A DNA stretch of 64,000 bases from Serratia rhizosphaerae (GTDB lineage Bacteria > Pseudomonadota > Gammaproteobacteria > Enterobacterales > Enterobacteriaceae), in contig NZ_CP041764.1 in the NCBI RefSeq assembly GCF_009817885.1, positions 1-64,000 of the forward strand, given 5' to 3'. The translations under genes were made by a program, and so were the position numbers. The notes beneath the pieces were generated by a model. It was given only the letters and a program-made list of their open reading frames with translations, did not search any database and was not told the DNA's origin. Of the stretch, positions 1-7,252 are shown piece after piece (positions within the stretch are counted from its first letter, which is position 1; every line of letters starts with the position of its first letter).

Positions 1-14
1 GCGGGGAAAGACGC

Positions 15-848
15 ATGACAACACTATTTAGCCAGCCGAAGATCGACTGCCACCACCACCTGTTCGACCCGGGCCATTTCCCCTATGCGCCGGACAGCGC
101 CTATCAACCGGCCGGCCATGAGCTGGCGACGTTGGCCCACTACCGCGCGGTGATGCAGGCCTACGGCATTCGCCATTCGCTGATTGTCGGCCCCACTTCG
201 GGCTATAACACCGACAACCGCTGCCTGCTGGCGGCGCTGGCCGGCGGTGAAGGCCGCCATAAGGGCATCGCGGTGGTGCCGTTCGACAGCAGCAGCGAAT
301 CACTGGCGCAACTGCAGACGCAGGGCGTGGTCGGCATCGCCCTCAACGTCGCCATGCTCGGCGTCGCGCCGTTTCTGCAGCTTGACCGGCTGATGGCGCA
401 ATTGGCGGAACTGGGGCTGTACGCGCAGATTCAGGTACAGGATGACCAGTTGCCGGCACTGCTGCCGCTGCTGCGGCGCAGCCGCGCCAGACTGCTGTTC
501 GACCACAGCGGCCGCCCCGACGTCGACGCCGGGCTGGAGCAGCCGGCCTTTCAGGCGCTGCTGCAGCTGGCGGAGCGTGAACATGTGTATATGAAACTGT
601 CCGGGCTGGCGAAGTTTTCCCGTCAGCACTACCCGTTCGCCGACGCGCAGCCCTATGTGCAGGCGCTGCTGGCCGCCTACGGCGCGGAGAAGTGCATGTG
701 GGGCTCCGACTGGCCGTTCCTGCGCGCCACCGAACGGATGGACATGGGCACGCTGCTGATGCTGTGCGAAAGCCTGTTCCCCGACGCGCAGACGCGTCAA
801 CAGATTCTGTGGCACACGCCGCAGCGCCTGTTTGGCTTTACTGACTAA
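15..848 (+). CDS. TIM-barrel amidohydrolase, 2-pyrone-4,6-dicarboxylate lactonase-like
   Basis: A 277-residue cytosolic metal-dependent hydrolase of the amidohydrolase-2 type. The N-terminal DCHHHLFDP motif (about residues 11-19) supplies the barrel metal ligands. FDHSGRPD (about residues 162-169) and WGSDWPF (about residues 233-239) are the family's later His and Asp motifs. LigI-type members open the lactone PDC to 4-oxalomesaconate, which fits the GalB, GalC and GalD enzymes a few genes downstream; the exact substrate is inferred from that context. A GGGGAAAG ribosome-binding sequence lies about 5 nt before the ATG. Any gene upstream of it is outside the window. Related enzymes act on other lactones or dicarboxylates, so the fold is sure and the substrate is not. 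Confidence 0.75.
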   Translation: MTTLFSQPKIDCHHHLFDPGHFPYAPDSAYQPAGHELATLAHYRAVMQAYGIRHSLIVGPTSGYNTDNRCLLAALAGGEGRHKGIAVVPFDSSSESLAQLQTQGVVGIALNVAMLGVAPFLQLDRLMAQLAELGLYAQIQVQDDQLPALLPLLRRSRARLLFDHSGRPDVDAGLEQPAFQALLQLAEREHVYMKLSGLAKFSRQHYPFADAQPYVQALLAAYGAEKCMWGSDWPFLRATERMDMGTLLMLCESLFPDAQTRQQILWHTPQRLFGFTD

Positions 849-858
849 CGGAGAGACG

Positions 859-1290
859 ATGAAAACCCTCTATGTGCTTAACGGCCCCAACCTCAACCTG
901 CTGGGCAGCCGCGAACCGGAAACCTACGGCCATGACACGCTGGCCACTATCGAAGCGCTGTGCCGCCGGACGGCCGCCGAGCTGAATGTGGAACTGGTAT
1001 TTCTGCAGACCAACCACGAGGGGCAGATGATCGACTGGATCCAGGAGACGCGCGGCAAGGCGCAGGCGCTGGTGATCAATCCGGCAGCCTGGACCCACAC
1101 CTCGGTGGCGATTCGTGACGCTGTCACCGCCGTCGCCCTGCCGTTGTTTGAAGTGCACATCACCAATGTGCACAAGCGCGAACCGTTCCGCCACCACTCC
1201 TACCTGTCCGATGTGGCGCACGGCGTGATCTGCGGCTTTGGCATTCAAGGCTACCGCTACGCGCTGATGCAGGCCGCCAGCCTGCTTTAA
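859..1290 (+). CDS. aroQ: Type II 3-dehydroquinate dehydratase
   Basis: Converts 3-dehydroquinate to 3-dehydroshikimate. The 143-residue length suits the dodecameric type II family (about 145-150). The N-terminal LNGPNLNLLG, the catalytic Tyr in ETYGH, NPAAWTHTSVAIRDA and the active-site stretch EVHITNVHKREPFRHHS are all present; the canonical NPGAYTHTS reads NPAAWTHTS here. The start is the ATG preceded by GGAGAGACG, not an earlier in-frame ATG that overlaps the previous gene. It lies 10 nt after the lactonase-like gene and its stop overlaps the stop of the convergent LysR gene. Inside an aromatic catabolic cluster it more likely feeds quinate-derived dehydroshikimate into protocatechuate or gallate than serves biosynthesis; that role is inference. 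Confidence 0.93.
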   Translation: MKTLYVLNGPNLNLLGSREPETYGHDTLATIEALCRRTAAELNVELVFLQTNHEGQMIDWIQETRGKAQALVINPAAWTHTSVAIRDAVTAVALPLFEVHITNVHKREPFRHHSYLSDVAHGVICGFGIQGYRYALMQAASLL

Positions 1291-2510
1291 CCGATACCGG
1301 CACACTGCGCGCGCAGGCTGTCGATCAGCGCCTGCGCCGCCGGCGAATGCAGGCTGCCGGTACGGAACGTCAGGCCGATGGCGCGGCCGGTGTTGGGCAG
1401 CGCCAGCGGCAGCTGCACCAACTCCCCCGACGCCAGTTCATGCTCCAGCTGGTGCGCCGACACCGCCGCCAGCATATCGGAATTGAGCAACAGCCCGCGC
1501 ACCAGCGCCAGATCGCCGGTTTCCACCACCGGCGACGGCGGCGGCATCGCCATCGCCAGAAAGCAGTCGTCCAACAGGCGGCGCGCCGGGGTGGCCGAGC
1601 GCGGCAGCACCCAGCGCGCACCCTTCAGCTGCGCCGGCTGCAGCCCGGCCTGCGCCAGCGGATGACCGCGACGCGCCAGCAGCACCATCTCTTCGGTAAA
1701 CAGCGTTTCGCTGTACACATCCGCCGCATAATCGCTGGCGCGTAACGCGCCAAAAATAAAATCGATATCGCCGGAGCGTAATTCAGACGCCAGCGCGGAA
1801 AACGCGCTCTCGTTGGTCACCACGCTGACGCCAGGATAGCGCGAGGTCAGCTGGACAATCGCCTGCGGCAGCAGCCGGGTACGCCCCAGCGGCAGCGCAC
1901 CGACCCGCACCGCGCCGGTCAGCACCCCGCGCCGGGCGGCGATATCCGCCGGAATATGGTGCAGCTCATTGAGCGCACGCCGGATGTTGGCCTCAATTTC
2001 CCGTCCGGCCAGCGAAGGCACCATACCGTGCGGCGTCCGCTCCAGCAGCGGCGTGCCGACGCCGTTTTCCAACACCTTCAGCGCCGCACTGATCGCCGGC
2101 TGGCTCAGGCCCAGCAGCGTCGCCACGGTCTGCATATGCCGCGTTTCACACAGGCAGACGAAAATCTGCAGCCGGCGTACGTTAAACAGGTACAGCGGTT
2201 CGCTGTCGGTACGCGCCGCCCCTTTACCCAGCAGACGCGCCAGCAGCGCCGGCACCTGATGCAGTTCCGCAATCGCCCGCCGTGCGCGCGGCAGCACGCA
2301 CTTGCCGAAATCGGTCAGCAGCATGCCGCTGGCATGACGCTCAAACAGCGGCACCGCCAGTTTTTGCTCCAGATCGCGAATCGACCGGGTGATGGCCGAC
2401 TGTGTTCTGAATAACTCATCGGCGGCGCGCGAAACGCTACCCTGCGTGACAACCTGGCTGAATGCTCTGATTTGCATCAGGTTTGTCAGCGCGTCTTCTT
2501 CATAGTCCAT
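1287..2510 (-). CDS. LysR-family regulator with two N-terminal HTH domains
   Basis: A 407-residue transcription regulator, about 100 residues longer than a usual LysR protein. The extra length is a second winged-helix domain: residues 12-70 (SRAADELFRTQSAITRSIRDLE, read in two halves) and residues 110-170 (QTVATLLGLSQPAIS then ALKVLE) both match the LysR HTH pattern. A periplasmic-binding-like effector domain follows, with GAVRVGALPLGR at its start. GGGAGG precedes the chosen ATG; an upstream non-ATG extension is ignored. It is divergent from the galB-like gene (128-bp gap with a probable shared promoter) and convergent with aroQ. It probably controls the oxalomesaconate genes in response to a pathway acid, by analogy with GalR of Pseudomonas; that is inferred from position. 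Confidence 0.85.
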   Translation of the reverse strand: MDYEEDALTNLMQIRAFSQVVTQGSVSRAADELFRTQSAITRSIRDLEQKLAVPLFERHASGMLLTDFGKCVLPRARRAIAELHQVPALLARLLGKGAARTDSEPLYLFNVRRLQIFVCLCETRHMQTVATLLGLSQPAISAALKVLENGVGTPLLERTPHGMVPSLAGREIEANIRRALNELHHIPADIAARRGVLTGAVRVGALPLGRTRLLPQAIVQLTSRYPGVSVVTNESAFSALASELRSGDIDFIFGALRASDYAADVYSETLFTEEMVLLARRGHPLAQAGLQPAQLKGARWVLPRSATPARRLLDDCFLAMAMPPPSPVVETGDLALVRGLLLNSDMLAAVSAHQLEHELASGELVQLPLALPNTGRAIGLTFRTGSLHSPAAQALIDSLRAQCAGIG

Positions 2511-2638
2511 GCTCAACCTCCCGGGCGGCGATGCAGGCAATATAAATAAAACGCATACCTGCTGCAATCAAATGAATTATCCGCCGACGCGGGAAACTGA
2601 CAGCATGAGCTCACTCCAATCAGCCAAGGAATCCGAAC
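2511..2638. promoter_or_regulatory. Divergent promoter region, LysR / galB-like operon
   Basis: This 128-bp gap separates two divergent genes, the arrangement in which LysR regulators usually bind and autoregulate. It is AT-rich next to GC-rich coding DNA (TATAAATAAAA near 2540). No convincing operator or promoter pair can be fixed by eye. Confidence 0.45.
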
Positions 2639-3379
2639 ATGAGTGAGATAACCGCAAACAAAACCGCCCTGGTGGTCAGCGCCCATTCCGCAGACTTTGT
2701 CTGGCGCGCCGGCGGCGCCATTGCGCTGCACGGTCAGCAGGGTTATCAGGTACATATCGTCTGTCTGTCGTTCGGCGAGCGCGGCGAATCGGCCAAGCTG
2801 TGGCGCAAAGGCGAGATGACCGAGCAAAAAGTGAAGGCCGCCCGCCGGGAAGAGGCCTGCGCCGCCGCCGAAATCCTCGGCGCCAGCATCGAATTCTTCG
2901 ATATGGGCGACTACCCGCTGCGCGCCGATAAAGAGCATCTGTGCCGCCTGGCGGACGTGTTCCGCCGGGTGCAGCCGCACTTTGTGCTGACCCACTCGCA
3001 AAAAGATCCGTACAACTACGATCACCCGCTGGCCTGCAACCTGACGCAGGAAGCGCGCATTATCGCGCAGGCGGAAGGCTACCGGCCGGGCGAGCCGATC
3101 GTCGCCGCGCCGCCGGTGTACCTGTTTGAACCCCACCAGCCGGAGCAGTGTGAATGGAGACCGGACGTGCTGCTGGATATCACCTCGGTATGGGATAAAA
3201 AATATCAGGCAATTCAGTGCATGGCCGGCCAGGAACACCTGTGGGAGTACTACACCCGCGTCGCCCAGCAGCGCGGCGTACAGGCCAAGCGCAACGTCGG
3301 CATCGCCAGCGGCAAAAACATCGTGTATGGCGAAGGCTATCAGAGCATTTTCCCGCGGGTGACGGAGGATCTGGCATGA
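2639..3379 (+). CDS. galB: 4-oxalomesaconate hydratase (PIG-L/LmbE fold)
   Basis: A 246-residue PIG-L-type metal protein. GalB of Pseudomonas putida belongs to this fold and hydrates 4-oxalomesaconate to 4-carboxy-4-hydroxy-2-oxoadipate. The AHSADFVWRAGG stretch (about residues 15-26) replaces the usual AHPDD zinc motif, the variation expected of GalB rather than of GlcNAc deacetylases, and HPLACN (about residues 129-134) supplies the late His. Its TGA overlaps the next ATG (ATGA), so it is translationally coupled to the aldolase gene. The following aldolase and tautomerase genes make the assignment strong; kinetics and exact substrate are not visible. Confidence 0.85.
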   Translation: MSEITANKTALVVSAHSADFVWRAGGAIALHGQQGYQVHIVCLSFGERGESAKLWRKGEMTEQKVKAARREEACAAAEILGASIEFFDMGDYPLRADKEHLCRLADVFRRVQPHFVLTHSQKDPYNYDHPLACNLTQEARIIAQAEGYRPGEPIVAAPPVYLFEPHQPEQCEWRPDVLLDITSVWDKKYQAIQCMAGQEHLWEYYTRVAQQRGVQAKRNVGIASGKNIVYGEGYQSIFPRVTEDLA

Positions 3380-4089
3380 GCATCATCGGTAAAAAAGGCG
3401 TGGTGGTGCGTTCTGTCCCGCGCAGCAGCGACGCCACGCTGGCGGCGCTGGCGGCGTTCGGCGTCGCCACGGTGCATGAGGCGCAGGGCCGCAAAGGGCT
3501 GCTCGATCCGGCCATCCGGCCGATTCAGCAGGATCGCGGGATCGCCGGCAATGCGGTCACCGTGCTGGCGGCGCCGGGCGATAACTGGATGTTCCACGTG
3601 GCGGTCGAGCAGTGCCGGCCGGGCGATATTCTGGTGGTGGCGCCGACCTCCCCCTGCATCGACGGCTACTTCGGCGATCTGTTGGCCACCTCGCTGCAGG
3701 CGCACGGCGTGCGCGGGCTGGTGGCCGATCTGGGGGTGCGCGACACCCGCACGCTGCGTGAAATGGGCTTCCCGGTCTGGTCGCGGGCGGTGTATGCGCA
3801 GGGCACGGTGAAAGAGACGCTGGGGTCGGTCAATGTGCCGCTGGTGTGCGCCGGGCAGCTGATTTATCCGGGAGATGCGGTGGTCGCCGACGATGACGGC
3901 GTGGTGGTGGTGCGCCATGCCGAGGCCGAAGCGACGCTGGCGGCCAGCCGCCGCCGCGCCGAGCTGGAAGAGAGCAAACGTCTGCGGATGGCCAACGGCG
4001 AGCTGGGACTGGATATTTACCAGATGCGACCGCGTCTGGAGGAAAAAGGCCTGACCTACTACGACTCACTGGACCAGTTGGAGGAGTAA
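3376..4089 (+). CDS. galC: 4-carboxy-4-hydroxy-2-oxoadipate aldolase (RraA fold)
   Basis: A 237-residue protein of the RraA/HMG-aldolase family, called GalC in Pseudomonas and LigK in Sphingobium. It splits CHA into pyruvate and oxaloacetate, the last step of protocatechuate 4,5-cleavage and gallate catabolism. Family marks are VHEAQGRKGLLDP (about residues 33-45), GDILVVAP, and the metal/substrate segment LVADLGVRDTRTL (about residues 115-127), followed by GDAVVADDDGVVVV. The ATG overlaps the stop of galB as ATGA. Longer in-frame starts lie within galB and are rejected. The length agrees with LigK-type aldolases. Confidence 0.88.
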   Translation: MSIIGKKGVVVRSVPRSSDATLAALAAFGVATVHEAQGRKGLLDPAIRPIQQDRGIAGNAVTVLAAPGDNWMFHVAVEQCRPGDILVVAPTSPCIDGYFGDLLATSLQAHGVRGLVADLGVRDTRTLREMGFPVWSRAVYAQGTVKETLGSVNVPLVCAGQLIYPGDAVVADDDGVVVVRHAEAEATLAASRRRAELEESKRLRMANGELGLDIYQMRPRLEEKGLTYYDSLDQLEE

Positions 4090-4090
4090 C

Positions 4091-5170
4091 ATGCGCCAAC
4101 GTCGGATCCCCTGCCTGCTGATGCGCGGCGGCACCTCAAAAGGCGCATTCTTTCTGGCGGACGACCTGCCGTCACAGCCGGCGGCGCGCGACCGCGTACT
4201 GCTGGCGGCGATGGGCTCGCCGGATATCCGTCAAATCGACGGCCTCGGCGGCGGCGATCCGCTGACCAGCAAAGTGGCGATCGTCAGCCGCTCGCAGCGC
4301 GCAGACGCCGACGTCGACTATCTGTTCGCTCAGGTCAACGTCGACCGCCCGGTGGTGGATTACGGCCAGAACTGCGGCAATATTCTGGCGGCGGTCGGGC
4401 CGTTCGCCATCGAGCGCGGCCTGGTGGCCACCGACGCGGCGTTCACCGAAGTGCGCATCTTTATGCAGAACACCGGCCAGGTGGCGGTGGCGCGCATCCC
4501 CACGCCGGACGGCGAGGTGCGCTACGACGGCGATCTGTCCATCGACGGCGTGCCCGGCAGCGCCGCCGAAATTGTACTGACCTTCCGCGATATCGCCGGC
4601 TCCAGCTGCGGCGCTCTGCTGCCGACCGGCCGGGCCTGCGACCAGATTGACGGCGTGGCGGTCACCTGTATCGACAACGGCATGCCGGTGGTACTGCTGC
4701 GCGCAGCGGATCTCGGCCGCAGCGGCTACGAAAGCCGCGAACAGCTGGATGCCGACCAACAGCTCAAACAGCGGCTGGAGCATATTCGCCTGCAGGCCGG
4801 CCCGCTGATGAACCTGGGCGACGTCAGCCAGCGCAGCGTGCCGAAAATGACCCTGCTGGCCGCGCCGCGCGCCGGCGGCGCCGTCAGCAGCCGCACCTTT
4901 ATTCCCCACCGCTGCCACGCCTCGATCGGCGTGCTGGGCGCGGTCAGCGTCGCCAGCGCCTGTCTGCTGGCGGGCAGCGTGGCGCAGCCGCTGGCTCAGG
5001 CAGGCGACGGTGAACAGCAGCGCGTCAGCGTGGAGCATCCCAGCGGCGAATTCAGCGTCTTGCTGACCCGCACGCCCGCCGGCGAACTGATACAGGCCGG
5101 CCTGCTGCGTACCGCCCGGCTGATTTTCGCCGGTGAGGTGTGCATTCCCGGCGCGATCTGGCCGGCCTAA
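4091..5170 (+). CDS. galD: 4-oxalomesaconate tautomerase (PrpF family)
   Basis: A 359-residue PrpF-family isomerase with the N-terminal signature PCLLMRGGTSKGAFF (about residues 7-21) and a Cys-containing YGQNCGN motif (about residues 93-99). PrpF-fold enzymes use paired acid/base residues to shift double bonds. In an operon with galB and galC the expected reaction is keto-enol or cis-trans tautomerisation of 4-oxalomesaconate, as for GalD of Pseudomonas putida. It starts one base after the aldolase stop with GAGGAG just upstream. A methylaconitate isomerase role is the alternative, but no methylcitrate genes are nearby. Confidence 0.85.
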   Translation: MRQRRIPCLLMRGGTSKGAFFLADDLPSQPAARDRVLLAAMGSPDIRQIDGLGGGDPLTSKVAIVSRSQRADADVDYLFAQVNVDRPVVDYGQNCGNILAAVGPFAIERGLVATDAAFTEVRIFMQNTGQVAVARIPTPDGEVRYDGDLSIDGVPGSAAEIVLTFRDIAGSSCGALLPTGRACDQIDGVAVTCIDNGMPVVLLRAADLGRSGYESREQLDADQQLKQRLEHIRLQAGPLMNLGDVSQRSVPKMTLLAAPRAGGAVSSRTFIPHRCHASIGVLGAVSVASACLLAGSVAQPLAQAGDGEQQRVSVEHPSGEFSVLLTRTPAGELIQAGLLRTARLIFAGEVCIPGAIWPA

Positions 5171-5186
5171 CCATAGGGAGAAATTG

Positions 5187-6074
5187 ATGACCACCTTTAC
5201 CCCACGGGTCACGCTGATCGGCTTCGGTGAAGTCGGCAGCATTCTGGCTCAGGCACTGAACGCTCAGGGCGCATGCGTTACCGCCTACGACCAGCACATT
5301 ACGCCGGCGATGCTCGCCACCGCCGAGCGCTGCGGCTGCACGCTGACCGAACAACTGCCGGCGGCGCTGGCCGACGCCGAGCTGATTTTTTCCGTCGTCA
5401 CCGCCGCCAATACGCTGGCGGTCGCCACGCAGTGCGCTCCGCTGCTGCGCGCCGGCCAGTACTTTTTCGACCTGAACTCCGCCGCCCCCCATACCAAACG
5501 CGCCGCCGCCGCGGCGATTGAGCAAGCCAGCGACGCGCGCTATGTCGAGGTTGCGGTAATGGCGCCGGTGCCGCCCAAGCGGCTGCAAACGCCGCTGCTG
5601 CTGGGCGGCCCGGCGGCGGCCGAGGGCGGCGCACGGCTGCAGCCGTTAGGGTTTAACGCCAGGATTCACAGCGATCGCATCGGCGAGGCCTCGGCGATCA
5701 AAATGTGCCGCAGCGTGATGATCAAGGGGCTGGAGGCGCTGACCGTCGAATGCCTGCACGCCGCCCGCCGCTACGGCGTCGAACAGCCGGTGCTCGATTC
5801 GCTGCACGCCAGTTTCCCGTCGCTGGGCTGGGACGAGCGGCTGCCCCACTACCTGATTAGCCGGGTGGCGGAGCACGGGCGACGCCGCGCCGAGGAGATG
5901 GGGGAAGTGGTGAAAACGCTGCAGGACGTTGGCGTGGAACCGCACCAAAGCCGTGCGACGGTGTTATCGCAGCTGGGGCTGGTCGACGCGATGAAAGCGC
6001 AAAATATCCGCTATTCGCAACTGGAACCTTTCGTTTGGCAACAAGCACTTGAGGCGATCTACGGCAAATTGTGA
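5187..6074 (+). CDS. NAD(P)-dependent 6-phosphogluconate dehydrogenase-like enzyme (DUF1932 type)
   Basis: A 295-residue dehydrogenase with an N-terminal Rossmann fold, LIGFGEVGSILAQAL (about residues 9-23), FSVVTAANTL near residue 70 and FDLNSAAPHTKR near residue 95. The all-helical C-terminal domain contains the family's conserved Lys region (ASAIKMCRSVMIKGLEAL). This is the 3-hydroxyisobutyrate/6PGDH-like class whose C-terminal part is catalogued as DUF1932. AGGGAGAAATTG supplies the ribosome-binding site, and the ATG 16 nt after galD is preferred to an upstream start inside galD. It ends the operon. It might oxidise a pathway semialdehyde or hydroxyacid, but the substrate cannot be read from the sequence. 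Confidence 0.75.
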   Translation: MTTFTPRVTLIGFGEVGSILAQALNAQGACVTAYDQHITPAMLATAERCGCTLTEQLPAALADAELIFSVVTAANTLAVATQCAPLLRAGQYFFDLNSAAPHTKRAAAAAIEQASDARYVEVAVMAPVPPKRLQTPLLLGGPAAAEGGARLQPLGFNARIHSDRIGEASAIKMCRSVMIKGLEALTVECLHAARRYGVEQPVLDSLHASFPSLGWDERLPHYLISRVAEHGRRRAEEMGEVVKTLQDVGVEPHQSRATVLSQLGLVDAMKAQNIRYSQLEPFVWQQALEAIYGKL

Positions 6075-6245
6075 TCGGCATCAAATAACGATTTATTTTC
6101 GTTAAATTCACATTGTTAACAAACCAACAACAAAGTAATTTGAACCAAAAGGTACATAAAAACAGGACGCGCGGGAAAGGCGCACCATGGTGACCCCGCC
6201 CGCACGCTCCGATGACTTCTCTCTTGGCACTGGAAAAACACCGTA

Positions 6246-6707
6246 ATGAAAAAAATGCTCCTGTTAACCGGCGCGCTGCTCTCTGCCAGCGCCGGCCACG
6301 CCATGGCGGCGCCCGTCGCGCCGCTGACCAATCAGCAGGCCAATCAGGTGATCGACAACGTGCGCCACAGCCTGCAAACGCAGCATAGCGTCGGCTGCGT
6401 CGCCGTGGTGGATCGCGCCGGCCTGCTGCTGGCGTTCCAACGCTTTGACGGCGCGCCGCTCGGCTGTGTGGACGCCGCGCTCGGCAAGGCGCGCACCTCC
6501 GCTCTCTACCGCACGCCTTCATTGACGTTTATGCAACGGCTGCAAAACGGCGAAACCACCGTGCTCGCCATCCCGCATGCGGTGGCGCTCGGCGGCGGCT
6601 ACCCGCTGACGCTTGGCGGCGACGTGGTCGGCGCGGTCGGCGTCAGCACGCCAAAACAAGAGCTGGATAATCAGGCTTCGCAAACCGCCGCCTCCGCGCT
6701 GCAGTAA
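6246..6707 (+). CDS. Exported GlcG/HbpS-like protein
   Basis: A 153-residue protein with a Sec signal peptide (MKKMLLLTGALLSASAGHAMA, cleavage about residue 22). The mature part is a GlcG/HbpS domain: LTNQQANQVID, then VAVVDRAGLLLAFQRFDGAP, a KARTSALYRTPS helix, and GGGYPLTLGGDVVGAVGVS near the C-terminus. HbpS-type members bind haem and others bind small acids; no catalytic role is established. It precedes a three-subunit dehydrogenase by 23 nt and is probably cotranscribed with it, so it may help that periplasmic complex with cofactor or sensing. The 171-nt gap upstream probably carries the operon promoter. Confidence 0.75.
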   Translation: MKKMLLLTGALLSASAGHAMAAPVAPLTNQQANQVIDNVRHSLQTQHSVGCVAVVDRAGLLLAFQRFDGAPLGCVDAALGKARTSALYRTPSLTFMQRLQNGETTVLAIPHAVALGGGYPLTLGGDVVGAVGVSTPKQELDNQASQTAASALQ

Positions 6708-6730
6708 CCCCTGCCAAAAGGAACCTTTCT

Positions 6731-7252
6731 ATGATCGCTCTTTCACGCCGCCGGCTGGTGCTCGGCTCGGCGGGGTTGCTGGCGGCCGGCGTCCTGGCGC
6801 AAAACCTGTTGGGACGTGCCGCGCTGGCGGCGCCTGACGCCGCATCGCTGCCGGACGCTTTTCTCACCGTCTCTCGTTCGCTGACCGGTATGCCGCTGCC
6901 CGACCCGCAGCTGGCGCAGCGGCTGTATCAGGCGCTGCTGCCGCGCTTCCCGCAGCTGAATCCGCTGCTCGACGCGCTGGCAACGCTGCTGCAGCAACAC
7001 GGCACCCAGGACGGCGCAGCCCTGCAACAACAGCTGAAACAGCATGCCGCACCGCTGACGCGCCTGTATCACGCGTTGATCGGCGGCTGGTATCTCGGCG
7101 TTATCGGCGATGCCGCCCGGCCTGAATGCATCGCCTTCGAAAACATCGTCAGCTATCAACTGGTGCGCGACTCATTAACGCCCCCCAGTTACTGCCCGGG
7201 CGAGCCAAATTTCTGGATCCGACCTCCGCATAAGGAGAATAACCATGCCTGA
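6731..7252 (+). CDS. Small (gamma) subunit of periplasmic FAD-linked sugar/polyol dehydrogenase, TAT-exported
   Basis: A 173-residue protein whose N-terminus, SRRRLVLGSAGLLAAGVLAQ, is a twin-arginine signal. Such small subunits of gluconate, sorbitol and FAD-glucose dehydrogenases carry the folded large subunit through the TAT system, because the large subunit has no signal of its own. The body has a helical LSLP-type region and ends with the family's WYLGVIG...ENIVSYQLVRDSLTPPSYCPGEP segment, read in pieces, which marks it as a membrane-bound dehydrogenase small subunit. It overlaps the start of the large-subunit gene by 8 nt, indicating coupled translation. Confidence 0.85.
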   Translation: MIALSRRRLVLGSAGLLAAGVLAQNLLGRAALAAPDAASLPDAFLTVSRSLTGMPLPDPQLAQRLYQALLPRFPQLNPLLDALATLLQQHGTQDGAALQQQLKQHAAPLTRLYHALIGGWYLGVIGDAARPECIAFENIVSYQLVRDSLTPPSYCPGEPNFWIRPPHKENNHA

